From assembly GCF_021556475.1 (NCBI RefSeq), contig NZ_JAKGBZ010000022.1:1-57647 (forward strand): a stretch of 57,647 bases of DNA, given 5' to 3'. The number at the start of each line of letters is the position of its first letter. Within the stretch, counting starts at the first letter, position 1. The stretch is from Acidiphilium iwatense. GTDB lineage: Bacteria > Pseudomonadota > Alphaproteobacteria > Acetobacterales > Acetobacteraceae. The notes below the pieces were generated by a model. It was not told the DNA's origin. It made no database searches and saw only the letters and a list, made by a program, of their open reading frames with translations. Below, one piece after another: positions 32,802-43,098 of the stretch. A program made the position numbers and the translations under genes.

Positions 32802-33853
32802 GCTCGCTGCCGCTCGACATCGGCGAGTTTCCAGATATAGGCGATGATTTCCGCGACGGCCTTATAGTGTTCCGGCGCGATTTCGGACTCGACATCCAGG
32901 CGGAATAGAGCACGTGCGAGAGGCGGATTCGCGACGATCGGTATCCGGTTGTCGCGGGCCAGTTCGCGGATATATCCGGCCAGCCGATCTGCCCCCTTGG
33001 CGACGATTTTCGGCGCCTCCGCTTGGCCCTGCCGGTATTCGAGAGCCACGGCGTAATGGGTCGGATTGGTGACGACGACGCTCGCGCGCCCCATCGCCGC
33101 CTTCATCGTCTGTTTCGTGCGGCGTGCCCGCAACGCGCGGAGCCGGGCCTTGATCGCGGGGTTGCCGTCGAGCTCTTTCTGCTCATCCTTGACCTCGGCG
33201 TGAGACATGCGCAGCCGGATCGCGAATTGAGTACGCGTCCAGACGAAATCGGCGGCGGCGATCGCCCCATGTGTGACCATGGCGGCAATGACGACGGCAA
33301 CGGCCAGACGCAAAATCATCGCGGGAAGGGCCGGCACAGGCAGCACCAGCGCATCGATGACGTGGCCGGCATGAACAATGAGCACAAGGTAAATCGCAGC
33401 GCCGAGACCGCAAAGCTTGCCGACCGACTGCAACGTTTCAATCGCGTGCTGGGCACTGAATAAAGACGAAAGGCCACCCAACGGGATCAGGCGATTGAAC
33501 CGCAGGGTGATGGCGGTGATTCGAAGCCGAAACCTAGTCTGAACCAAGGTGGCGAACAACGTTCCCAGGGTCGCCGCGCCAGCGATCGGGAGAACGATCG
33601 TGAGGGCAGCGTGAAACGCCAATCTGATCGTCGGGCCGGGTTCTCCCACCGAACCGGCATGGCTCAGAATGCCAGAGAAAATTCTGGATAATCGCAGCGC
33701 CGCAGCAGGCAGAAGCGATCCAAGAACCAGCAGGGCCGCGCCAAGCCCCGCCATTGTGGAGACCTCGCGCGATATCGGTGCTTCGCCATCGTTGTGCGCC
33801 TTGACCAGTCGCGTCGGCGTCGCGGCTTCGGTGCGGCTTTCCGGTTCGGCCAT
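32792..33853 (-). CDS. flhB: Flagellar export switch protein FlhB
   Basis: A 353-residue FlhB. Four membrane helices lie in residues 35-215, and the cytoplasmic domain carries the autocleavage site NPTH (263-266) in VVTNPTHYAVALEY. It controls the switch from rod/hook to filament export. It is the last gene of the flgB-flgC-fliE-fliQ-fliR-flhB operon. The N-terminal tail is shorter than in E. coli (353 against about 380 residues). Confidence 0.95.
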   Translation of the reverse strand: MAEPESRTEAATPTRLVKAHNDGEAPISREVSTMAGLGAALLVLGSLLPAAALRLSRIFSGILSHAGSVGEPGPTIRLAFHAALTIVLPIAGAATLGTLFATLVQTRFRLRITAITLRFNRLIPLGGLSSLFSAQHAIETLQSVGKLCGLGAAIYLVLIVHAGHVIDALVLPVPALPAMILRLAVAVVIAAMVTHGAIAAADFVWTRTQFAIRLRMSHAEVKDEQKELDGNPAIKARLRALRARRTKQTMKAAMGRASVVVTNPTHYAVALEYRQGQAEAPKIVAKGADRLAGYIRELARDNRIPIVANPPLARALFRLDVESEIAPEHYKAVAEIIAYIWKLADVERQRAYS

Positions 33854-33873
33854 GGTTTATCGGCCCGGTCCGG

Positions 33874-34653
33874 TCATAGGCTGAAACCGTTGGTCAGCAA
33901 CCGGTCGGTCACGTGGCTCCAGACCTCGATCATCGGAATCAGGGCAGCGCCGAGAAGAATCAGCCCGCCAAGGATCTGCAGCGGCGAGGCCACGAAGAAC
34001 ACCTGCAATTGCGGCGCCGCCTTGGCCATGAAACCGATGCCCACCTGCCAGATCAGCCCCACGACCAGAAACGGAGCCGCGAGTTGGATGGCAAGGAGGA
34101 ATTCATCCGCGACGCAGGCGACAATCCCGCGCAGGACACTGCCATAATCAAGGGCGTGTGCCGCTCCGCTCGCGATGCCGGGCGGCAGCCAATGAAACGA
34201 ATTGAGCAATCCGAGCAGCGGGGCGACGAACAGTCCGGTGCCGAGCATGAGCGCGGGCAACCCGACGCTCAGCCCGGTCGAAATCAAGGTGTTGCTAGCC
34301 CCCATTTCAGTGCTCGGTAGCAACACGCTTGCGAGCCCGATCTGATAGGAAATGATTTGCCCCGCCACGGGCAGGGCGACCACGATGGTTTGGGTCAGCC
34401 AGCCGAGCGTCAATCCGATCACCGCCTCCTTCGCCAGGGTCGCCGCGAGAATGATCGGTGCCGCCGGGATATGCGGCAGCGTCCCGCCGACGAGCGGCGC
34501 GATGATGATTGTGAGGGTGAGCGCCAGCCCGATTCGGATGGTCGGCGGGACGGTGGCATCCGCGAAACCGGGCAGCAGCATGACGGCACCGCCGATGCGA
34601 ATGAAAACCAGCAGCGCACCGAACATCATATCGGCGACGCCCGGTCCCGTCAT
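33874..34653 (-). CDS. fliR: Flagellar export protein FliR
   Basis: A 259-residue polytopic FliR: FGALLVFIRIGGAVMLLPGF, then VPPTIRIGLALTLTIIIAPL, GQIISYQIGLASVLLPS and a C-terminal helix bundle. It is part of the FliPQR export gate in the basal-body membrane ring. It overlaps fliQ by four bases and precedes flhB by 20 bp. Confidence 0.94.
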   Translation of the reverse strand: MTGPGVADMMFGALLVFIRIGGAVMLLPGFADATVPPTIRIGLALTLTIIIAPLVGGTLPHIPAAPIILAATLAKEAVIGLTLGWLTQTIVVALPVAGQIISYQIGLASVLLPSTEMGASNTLISTGLSVGLPALMLGTGLFVAPLLGLLNSFHWLPPGIASGAAHALDYGSVLRGIVACVADEFLLAIQLAAPFLVVGLIWQVGIGFMAKAAPQLQVFFVASPLQILGGLILLGAALIPMIEVWSHVTDRLLTNGFSL

Positions 34654-34922
34654 GACCTTCCGACCCCGATCATCGAGGTGAACAACGCATGGGCGAATTG
34701 CAGCAAGGCGCTTTGCATGAACCCGCCCATCACCAGGATCACCCCGACGATTGCGGCAACCTTCGGCAGAAAGACCAGGCTCGCCTCGTTGATCTGGGTA
34801 ACCGCCTGCAAAAGCGAGATGACAAGCCCGGTCGCGAGCGATGCGATCAGCGGCGGCCCGGCCAAACGGGCGGCAAGATACAACGCCTCATGAAGCATCA
34901 CGGCAATCGACGGATCGGTCAT
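34650..34922 (-). CDS. fliQ: Flagellar export protein FliQ
   Basis: A 90-residue protein with two membrane helices, landmarks LATGLVISLLQAVTQINEAS and LVFLPKVAAIVGVILVMGGF. The start at MTDPSIAVML (34922) gives the family's usual length; an in-frame start at 34940 is possible. It forms the export gate with FliP and FliR, both encoded nearby. Confidence 0.93.
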   Translation of the reverse strand: MTDPSIAVMLHEALYLAARLAGPPLIASLATGLVISLLQAVTQINEASLVFLPKVAAIVGVILVMGGFMQSALLQFAHALFTSMIGVGRS

Positions 34923-34959
34923 GGGGGCTCGTTCTGGCAAGGCATCGCTTCGCTTCGGA

Positions 34960-35262
34960 TCAGATCGGCATATTCATGATCGACTGGTATGCCTGGATCA
35001 GCCGGTCGCGAATTGCCACGGTGGTTTGCAAGGCGAGTTGGGCCTGCGCCACCGAGGTGACGATTCCGGTCAGATCGCCCTGGCCTTGAAGCCCGTTTCG
35101 CGCCGCTATCTCTGCCGATGCACTTTGATCGACCGCCGTGCCGATGGCATGGGTCAGAAAGCCGGCGAAGCCGCTTCCAGCGGTTCCGGCGCCGGAGGCG
35201 ACATGATCGTAAGTGGCGGCGGCCGAGGCGGGATGCAGCGCCGATGCGGAAATGCCGAACAT
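34960..35262 (-). CDS. fliE: Flagellar hook-basal body adaptor FliE
   Basis: A 100-residue protein with an Ala/Gly-rich N-terminus and the FliE C-terminal signature DLTGIVTSVAQAQLALQTTV then AIRDRLIQAYQSIMNMPI. FliE joins the MS ring/export gate to the rod. It is coupled to flgC by an ATGA overlap. Confidence 0.93.
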   Translation of the reverse strand: MFGISASALHPASAAATYDHVASGAGTAGSGFAGFLTHAIGTAVDQSASAEIAARNGLQGQGDLTGIVTSVAQAQLALQTTVAIRDRLIQAYQSIMNMPI

Positions 35263-35666
35263 CAGATCAGACTCAGCGTGCGCGTCAGCATGCCGCGCGT
35301 TGCGTTCATCACCGACAGATTGGCGTCATAGGATCGTTGCGCCTGCTGCATGTCCATCAATTCCACGAAACTGTTGACATTGGGCAGCTTGACGTAGCCC
35401 TGCGCGTTTGCCGCCGGGTTGGACGGATCGTATTTGACCGGAAACGGGCTCCGATCGTGCCCAATCTGGTCGACCGAGACGAGCTGCGTCTTCAACGTCC
35501 GGTCGAACCGGTCGCCGAAGGTGATGGTCTGCCGCCGATAGGGATTGCTGCCGGGCGCCCCACCGGTGCTTGCGGCATTCGCGAGATTTTCCGCGATCAC
35601 CTGCAGCCGTGCGCTCTGAGCCGACAGGCCGGACGCGGAAATTGCGAGAGTCGTGCCGAAATTCAT
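35262..35666 (-). CDS. flgC: Flagellar proximal rod protein FlgC
   Basis: A 134-residue FlgC. The N-terminal rod motif is TLAISASGLSAQSARLQVIA then ENLANA, the middle contains GSNPYRRQTITFGD, and the C-terminal motif is VNSFVELMDMQQAQRSYDAN. It is polymerised in the periplasmic rod. The start at 35666 is the family start; longer frames run into flgB. Confidence 0.94.
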   Translation of the reverse strand: MNFGTTLAISASGLSAQSARLQVIAENLANAASTGGAPGSNPYRRQTITFGDRFDRTLKTQLVSVDQIGHDRSPFPVKYDPSNPAANAQGYVKLPNVNSFVELMDMQQAQRSYDANLSVMNATRGMLTRTLSLI

Positions 35667-35679
35667 TTTGCCCTCTTTG

Positions 35680-36060
35680 CTAAAGCGTGTTGCCCAAGGC
35701 GGTGCGAAACATGCCGAGATAGGATTTGTAGATATTGACGGCGTATTGCTGCGATATTTGGGTCCGCGCGATCGCGACGAGCTGCTGGCTGAGCGAAACC
35801 GCATTGCCGTCCGGCGCACGGGCGGCAATCCGGGCCGCCGTCGCGATTGTGCCGCCCGCCGGCGTAGCATTCAGATCGTCGGCATGCGTGGTCATGAGCG
35901 GCAAAACACCGCCGCCGCGCAGAAGGACGGAGAATGGAACAGCGGTTTTCGGCATGAAACCCGGCGTATCGAGATTGGCGACATCCCGCGCGTACAGCCT
36001 CTGGGACTGATCGAGATACGCGACGCGTGTTACGGCAAGCCCTAGCAAATCTGCGATCAT
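35680..36060 (-). CDS. flgB: Flagellar proximal rod protein FlgB
   Basis: A 126-residue FlgB, first gene of the minus-strand operon. RLYARDVANLDTPGFMPKTA is the rod-protein N-terminal motif and QQYAVNIYKSYLGMFRTALG the C-terminal helix. It forms the base of the rod with FlgC and FliE. Confidence 0.92.
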   Translation of the reverse strand: MIADLLGLAVTRVAYLDQSQRLYARDVANLDTPGFMPKTAVPFSVLLRGGGVLPLMTTHADDLNATPAGGTIATAARIAARAPDGNAVSLSQQLVAIARTQISQQYAVNIYKSYLGMFRTALGNTL

Positions 36061-36269
36061 GGCACCCTCGGAACGATGACGCGATCATGCCGGAGAATGC
36101 TTAACAAATGATGAATGGTATCGGCCGCGCCATTTTAATTTTCTGCGGCAAAAACGCGATGTGGAAACGAAATATTAATCAATCTGCGTTCTCATGCGGC
36201 CATGGTACCGAATCGACAATCTACCTTTCGCCGCCCGCCGATTTGTCGCGCCGGCGCGGGCGCAAGACC

Positions 36270-36554
36270 ATGATCGGCCTGCCGATGCTGGGTTCCGTGG
36301 CCGGCGCCTTGATCCTGGTGATCGTCTTGCTTCTAGGGCTCGCTGCCGCGGCACGGCGGTTCGATCTGCCGCGTCGCTTGGGCCAAAACCTTCAAGGCGC
36401 CGTTCCATCCAGGGCGCGGCAATCATGCCGGATCGACCGGGCCCGGACCCTGTCGGTCGTTGAACTGGGCGGATTCCGCTTCGCCGTTCTGAGCGGCGGC
36501 GGGTCGGACCAGTTGCTGATCCTTCCGGCGTCCGGTGGGAGGCACGCACCATGA
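36270..36554 (+). CDS. fliO: FliO-like flagellar protein
   Basis: A 94-residue protein with one N-terminal membrane helix (GSVAGALILVIVLLLGLAAA) and a small cytoplasmic beta domain (RARTLSVVELGGFRFAVLSG then SDQLLILPASGG). This is the layout of FliO, the FliP-assembly scaffold. It overlaps fliP by four bases, supporting the assignment. The 209 bp upstream is shared with flgB in opposite direction and should hold both flagellar promoters; no certain sigma site was recognised there. Confidence 0.75.
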   Translation: MIGLPMLGSVAGALILVIVLLLGLAAAARRFDLPRRLGQNLQGAVPSRARQSCRIDRARTLSVVELGGFRFAVLSGGGSDQLLILPASGGRHAP

Positions 36555-37306
36555 CGGTTTTCGGCCGGGCGAGCGCCACGATCACCTTGTTGCTGCTTGT
36601 CGCCGGCGCACCCGCTGCGGCGCATGCACAGTCGGTCACGCTCGATCTCGGCCACGGCGGCGCGCCCGAAACGGCGAAGCTGGTTCAACTCGTCGTCATG
36701 ATCGGCGTGATCGCGCTCGCGCCGAGTCTCCTGGTCATGCTGACCGCGTTCACCCGCATCATCATCGTGCTTGGCATTCTGCGCACCGCTCTGGGCACGC
36801 AGACGATCCCGCCCAACACGGTGCTGATCGGGCTCGCGCTGTTCCTGACCTATTTCGTCATGCAGCCCGTCTTCGAACAGGCCTGGCACGCCGGATTGTT
36901 GCCGATGAGCCAGGGAACCGTCGGCACGATTGACGGGTTGCGTCATGCGGCGGCGCCGTTCCGCGCCTTTCTCGCCGACAATGTCCGCGCCTCGGATATC
37001 AGACTGTTTCTCGCGATCGCCCATATCAAGCCACCCGCCGACATGCTGCACGTTCCCTGGCGCGTCCTTGTGCCGGGCTTCGTCGTGGGCGAACTGCGCA
37101 GGGGCTTCGAAATGGGCTTCATGATCTATCTGCCGTTCATGGTCATCGATCTGGTGGTGTCGTCGATCCTGATGAGCCTCGGCATGATGATGCTGCCGCC
37201 GACCACGGTTTCCCTGCCGTTCAAGTTGATTTTTTTCGTCCTGGTGAATGGATGGCAATTGGTGTGCGGCAGCCTGGTCCGCAGCTTTCCGCCGATCCAC
37301 CCGTAG
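36551..37306 (+). CDS. fliP: Flagellar export protein FliP
   Basis: A 251-residue FliP with a cleavable signal peptide (ending AAAHAQ). Landmarks are PSLLVMLTAFTRIIIVLGIL, LGTQTIPPNTVLIGLALFLT, IYLPFMVIDLVVSSILMSLG and GMMMLPPTTVSLPFKLIFFV. It forms the core of the export gate. Confidence 0.95.
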   Translation: MTVFGRASATITLLLLVAGAPAAAHAQSVTLDLGHGGAPETAKLVQLVVMIGVIALAPSLLVMLTAFTRIIIVLGILRTALGTQTIPPNTVLIGLALFLTYFVMQPVFEQAWHAGLLPMSQGTVGTIDGLRHAAAPFRAFLADNVRASDIRLFLAIAHIKPPADMLHVPWRVLVPGFVVGELRRGFEMGFMIYLPFMVIDLVVSSILMSLGMMMLPPTTVSLPFKLIFFVLVNGWQLVCGSLVRSFPPIHP

Positions 37307-37315
37307 CCGGCCGGC

Positions 37316-37343
37316 TTGACGGAAACCGCACCGGGCGATAAGG
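37316..37343 (+). promoter_or_regulatory. Possible rpsT promoter
   Basis: TTGACG (37316-37321) and ATAAGG (37338-37343) are separated by 16 bp, about 90 bp before rpsT. The -35 box is good and the -10 box weak. Confidence 0.35.
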
Positions 37344-37431
37344 ACGGCCCCGAAAAAGACCGGGTCTCGGAACAACCAGCCGAGCCCTGGTTTAGCTATT
37401 GCCAACGACCTGAAGAGATAAGCAACACATT

Positions 37432-37698
37432 ATGGCCAACATCGCCTCCGCGCAGAAGCGCATTCGTCAGACCGAGCGCCGCACCGCCCGCAACAAGGCG
37501 CGCCGCTCGCGCGTTCACAGCTTTGTCCGCAAGGTCGAAGAGGCGATTTCGGGCGGCGATCATGCCAATGCCGTCGCGGCCTTCGTCGCCGCCCAGCCGG
37601 AACTGCAGCGGGCCGTGACCAAGGGCGTTCTGAAGGCCAATACGGTGTCCCGGAAGCTCTCGCGCCTGTCGGCGCGGGTCAAGGCGCTCGCCGCCTGA
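37432..37698 (+). CDS. rpsT: Ribosomal protein S20
   Basis: An 88-residue S20, basic and helical: [39 protein letters not shown], then [20 protein letters not shown]. It binds 16S rRNA early in 30S assembly. It stands alone before dnaA, an arrangement common in alphaproteobacteria, and is followed by a terminator. Confidence 0.97.
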   Translation: MANIASAQKRIRQTERRTARNKARRSRVHSFVRKVEEAISGGDHANAVAAFVAAQPELQRAVTKGVLKANTVSRKLSRLSARVKALAA

Positions 37699-38134
37699 TT
37701 GCCCCTAAGCCGCCACAGCATGGTCATTTGGCCAGTAAAGCCGGTGGCGGCGCACGCGGTTCCTGAAGTTTAAGCTTCAGGATTTTTCACGGTTTTTGCG
37801 ACAACGGATTGATCCCGCAACACTTTACCGTGTTGCGGTGTTGTTGCTTTGCAACCAAACGCGACTTGCGGTAACGCGATCTTTTCCCGCTTGAAAAGAA
37901 GCGATCAATCGCCTGATTTCATGAAGGGATTTGAAAAGTTCAATGATTTTTCTTGATTTTTCGGAACATATCCGGCTTGCGCGCCGCCCCGGATTTGGCC
38001 TAACCTAGGTGCTTCGATCGGCAAACCAAGCTCTTGGCGTGTAGCTTTATCGAGATATTTCAACCATTGGTTGTAGAGTGCGATAGGACTGCGCCACGGA
38101 ACAGTTTGGCCGGGCGGACGGGGATTGCGGCAGA
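37699..38134. other. rpsT-dnaA intergenic region
   Basis: This 436-bp region is relatively AT-rich. It contains the rpsT terminator, a second perfect hairpin at 37815-37838 (CCGCAACAC, loop TTTACC, GTGTTGCGG), and several T-tracts. I see no consensus DnaA box (TTATCCACA), so there is no clear case for oriC here. The dnaA promoter should be inside. Confidence 0.5.
37761..37787 (+). terminator. rpsT terminator
   Basis: An eight-base-pair stem TCCTGAAG / CTTCAGGA with loop TTTAAG is followed directly by TTTTT, 62 bp after the rpsT stop. Confidence 0.85.
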
Positions 38135-39601
38135 ATGAGGGAGGCGATGCGATTGGAAGCCCAGGTTTTGCAGGATCAGGCAACCGAGGCCGCCATGCCG
38201 GCGAGCGTCCTTCCCGATGGCACGGATGGCGACCTGCTGACGCGCCAGTGGGCGCGGGTACGGGCGCGCCTGCAGGATGAAATTGGCGAGGTCGAATATC
38301 GTCACTGGCTCCGCCAGGCGGTGCTGCACGGGCTCGACGGCGATGAAGTGACCGTGATGCTGCCGACCCGTTTTCTGCGCGACTGGGTCAACAAGGAATA
38401 TGGCGCGCTGCTGACGGTGCTCTGGCAATCCGAAAACAAATCGGTGCGCCGGGTCGATATCCGTACCCGGCCCGCCGGCAATGCGAGCGCCGCGCCCGAT
38501 CTTGCGGAACCCTTGCCGGTCCTGGCCCATGGCAAAACCACCGCAAGGCGCGATGCCGAGGATCGTTCGGAAACCGCCGCCCCGCTTGATCCGCGCTTCA
38601 CCTTCGAAACCTTCGTGGTGGGCAAGCCCAATGAATTCGCCTATGCCTGCGCCCGTCGCGTGGCCGACGGCCATGCGGCGCCCGGCTTCAACCCGTTATT
38701 CCTCTACGGCGGAGTCGGGCTCGGCAAGACCCATCTGATGCACGCCATCGCCTGGGAGCTGTCGCATCGCGAGGGCCGCGATGTGGTGGTCGCCTATATG
38801 TCGGCGGAAAAATTCATGCACCGCTTCATCAGCGCACTGCGCCGGCAATCGACCATCGAATTCAAGAACGAGCTGCGCAGCGTCGATGTATTGATGATCG
38901 ACGATCTGCAATTCCTGATCGGCAAGGACGGCACCCAGGAGGAATTTTTCCACACCTTCAACGCGCTCGTCGATGCCGGCAAGCAGATCATCGTCTCGGC
39001 CGACAAATCGCCGTCCGACCTGTCCGGTATCGAGGACCGGCTGCGCACCCGGCTCGGCTGCGGCATGGTCGCCGATGTCCACGCCACCACCTACGAGCTT
39101 CGGCTTGCGATTCTCGAGGCGAAGGCCGCCCGCGCCGGCGTTCCGGTGCCGGGCCGGGTGATGGAGTTCCTCGCCCAGAAGATCACCTCCAATGTGCGTG
39201 AGCTGGAGGGCGCGTTGAACCGGCTGGTTGCCCACGCTCATCTGTTCGAGCGGCCGGTCACGCTGGAAACCGCGCATGAGGTGCTGCACGACGTGCTGCG
39301 CGCCTATGACCGCAAGATCACGATCGAGGAAATCCAGAAACGCGTCGCGGAACACTACAATATCCGGGTCAGCGAAATGTCGTCGGCCCGGCGCGCCCGC
39401 AACATCGCGCGGCCCCGGCAGATCGCGATGTATCTCGCCAAGCAGCTCACCAGCCGCAGCCTGCCGGAGATCGGCCGCAAATTCGGCAACCGCGACCACA
39501 CCACCGTGATGCACGCGGTCGCCAAGGTGAACCAGTTGATCGGCGCCGATCCCGGTTTCGCCGAGGATGTCGAGCTTCTGCGCCGTACTTTGATGATCTG
39601 A
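38135..39601 (+). CDS. dnaA: Chromosomal replication initiator DnaA
   Basis: A 488-residue DnaA. Domain I is about residues 36-105 and the linker 106-150. The AAA+ domain carries Walker A GGVGLGKTH (192-200) and Walker B MIDDLQF (254-260). The C-terminal DnaA box-binding HTH contains SSARRARNIARPRQIAMYLA then FGNRDHTTVMHAVAKV. It opens oriC. The start ATG 38135 is the longest; ATG 38147 is also possible. Confidence 0.96.
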   Translation: MREAMRLEAQVLQDQATEAAMPASVLPDGTDGDLLTRQWARVRARLQDEIGEVEYRHWLRQAVLHGLDGDEVTVMLPTRFLRDWVNKEYGALLTVLWQSENKSVRRVDIRTRPAGNASAAPDLAEPLPVLAHGKTTARRDAEDRSETAAPLDPRFTFETFVVGKPNEFAYACARRVADGHAAPGFNPLFLYGGVGLGKTHLMHAIAWELSHREGRDVVVAYMSAEKFMHRFISALRRQSTIEFKNELRSVDVLMIDDLQFLIGKDGTQEEFFHTFNALVDAGKQIIVSADKSPSDLSGIEDRLRTRLGCGMVADVHATTYELRLAILEAKAARAGVPVPGRVMEFLAQKITSNVRELEGALNRLVAHAHLFERPVTLETAHEVLHDVLRAYDRKITIEEIQKRVAEHYNIRVSEMSSARRARNIARPRQIAMYLAKQLTSRSLPEIGRKFGNRDHTTVMHAVAKVNQLIGADPGFAEDVELLRRTLMI

Positions 39602-39610
39602 CCTTGCCGA

Positions 39611-40276
39611 TTACGGGGTGACGATTTTCGGCAGGGCGCCGCGCGCCACGACGAGCCGGATCACATAAGGATCGGCCGGCGCTGGGGTGCTGCCGCCATG
39701 CCAGGCCGCGCGCACCAGCCGGGCATAGGGGGTGCTCAGCGTGGGCGTCGCCGAATGATAGGCGCCGATCGCCGCCTTCCAGGAACCGAGCCGCGCGTGC
39801 AGCCTGACGAGAAATCGCGCTGCGTAATCCGCATTGGCGGCAGGGTCGAAGGCGGCGCGCACCGACCCGAACGCATCGGGATGGTCTTCGAGATCGATCT
39901 GAAAACAGCCGACATCCACCGCCCGCGCTCCCGACGCCAAGGCTTTACGCACGAAATCCGCCGCCTCGGCTTCATTGCCGAACCAATGGCCGGCACCATC
40001 GGCATCGACCGCGTAGGGCGAGGGCGTGGCCAAGCCGGCTGCCCCGCTCATCCGTCCGCTCTCGACGTTCCCGATCGCCTCCAGCAAGCCATTCGGTAGC
40101 CCGGTTCGCGCCGTCGCCGCCTGGGCCGCCGCGACGCAATCCTGGGGTAGCCTGGCTCCGGCGGCAGCGATGCCTCCAAAGCCGCAAAGGACGAGAATGG
40201 CGCCGACAATCGCGCCGCACCGGCACCAGCGCCTGCCGGACAGCCAAAACGCGCCGGGTGCGATCGAACCGGGCAT
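39611..40276 (-). CDS. Secreted SLT-domain lytic transglycosylase
   Basis: A 221-residue protein. A basic N-terminus and hydrophobic helix (about residues 20-40) form a signal peptide or anchor. The SLT domain shows the catalytic Glu in AIGNVESGR (E72), VDVGCFQIDLEDHPDAF and GSWKAAIGAYHSATP. Two mature-domain cysteines (CVAAA, VGCFQ) could pair. It converges on dnaA with a 9-bp gap and no terminator between. It is probably a housekeeping or flagellum-related peptidoglycan lyase. Confidence 0.82.
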   Translation of the reverse strand: MPGSIAPGAFWLSGRRWCRCGAIVGAILVLCGFGGIAAAGARLPQDCVAAAQAATARTGLPNGLLEAIGNVESGRMSGAAGLATPSPYAVDADGAGHWFGNEAEAADFVRKALASGARAVDVGCFQIDLEDHPDAFGSVRAAFDPAANADYAARFLVRLHARLGSWKAAIGAYHSATPTLSTPYARLVRAAWHGGSTPAPADPYVIRLVVARGALPKIVTP

Positions 40277-40437
40277 CGGTTTTCTGACTCCAGTTTAATT
40301 GCGCGGTCAAACACAACCGCTTGTTTTGGGCGGTCGTTACACCCAACTCGCTAAGGTCTGATTAATCCAGGGACCGGTTCGGCCCGTGCCGATTCACGCG
40401 GTCAAGGCCCCGGTCGCAATTTGGGAAGGAGCTAACC

Positions 40438-41034
40438 ATGCGGACTCTTCTTATGGCCGGAACGGCGCTGATGCTCATGGGCGGGGTTGCCCTGGCGCAG
40501 AGCGCAACCGGCGGCACGTCGGCGGCCGGCGGCCAGACGGGTAGCGCGGCGTCGGGATCCATGAACTCCTCGATGTCCCATTCCAGCCACGCCATGATGT
40601 GGCATCAGGGGATGGGCAATGGCAACGCCGCCTACATCTCGCATCACATGGGCGGCAACATGCCGGTCGGCGCCTCGGCCGAGACCTATCTGCACATCGC
40701 CCAGCGGGCGGTGATGGCGCATGACAAGGCGCACGCGCAGGTCGCCCTCGGCCGAGCCGAGACCGATCTGCTGACCAATTCCTATGTCCAGGGTACGGTC
40801 AATGGCCCGATCAGCTCCCCGGCCATTTCCGCCGTCCGCGATGCGCGTCGGGCAGTCCAGAGCGGCCAATATCAGAATGCATCGATGATGATTCACAAGG
40901 CAATGACGGAGATGCATGGCGGCATGATGAGCAAACCCGGCGGCATGATGCGGAATCCGGGCATGGCGCCTTCGAACGACGGCATGGCCCCGCCGAACGG
41001 CATGGCGCCCCCGAAGCCCAGTTCGTCAATGTAA
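40438..41034 (+). CDS. Secreted Met/His-rich protein
   Basis: A 198-residue protein with a signal peptide (MRTLLMAGTALMLMGGVALA). A Ser/Met/His-rich segment follows (SMSHSSHAMMWHQGMGNGNA, SHHMGGNM), then a helical hairpin (AETYLHIAQRAVMAHDKAHA to HKAMTEMHG), and a C-terminal tail of repeated GGMM and NGMAP units. Dense Met and His suggest periplasmic copper or silver binding; this is inference. GGAG is close to the ATG. A terminator follows. Confidence 0.7.
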   Translation: MRTLLMAGTALMLMGGVALAQSATGGTSAAGGQTGSAASGSMNSSMSHSSHAMMWHQGMGNGNAAYISHHMGGNMPVGASAETYLHIAQRAVMAHDKAHAQVALGRAETDLLTNSYVQGTVNGPISSPAISAVRDARRAVQSGQYQNASMMIHKAMTEMHGGMMSKPGGMMRNPGMAPSNDGMAPPNGMAPPKPSSSM

Positions 41035-41057
41035 AACCGCTCGCATATCCAATACCG

Positions 41058-41083
41058 AAGGGCGGCCATGCGCCGCCCTTTTT
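41058..41083 (+). terminator. Terminator before typA
   Basis: The nine-base-pair stem AAGGGCGGC / GCCGCCCTT with loop CATGC runs into a T-tract 23 bp after the preceding gene. Confidence 0.85.
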
Positions 41084-41151
41084 GAGTCGCGCTCGCTTTT
41101 GCACTGCAAAACGTGTAGGACGGCCGCGATTACTCCCGAAAGACCCGCATC

Positions 41152-42984
<1,833 letters not shown>

Positions 42985-43024
42985 TACGGCGCGCCGGTCA
43001 AAACGTCGGTCATTGCGACCCCGA

Positions 43025-43056
43025 GCGTCACGCGAAAGCACGCATTCGCACGACGC
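43025..43056. repeat. Single palindromic repeat related to the 47113 array
   Basis: A 32-bp imperfect palindrome: outer arms GCGTC and GACGC, inner arms GCGAA and TTCGC, centre AGCACGCA. The same arms bound the tandem array at 47113-47242. It lies between typA and the convergent mscS-like gene. Confidence 0.7.
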
Positions 43057-43098
43057 GAGACGGAAGCAATCCATACGCGGTTGCGGAAGCCGAGGACA

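Noticed and set aside
37699-38134. oriC next to dnaA
   Set aside because: No consensus DnaA boxes were found in the gap; AT-rich tracts alone are not enough.
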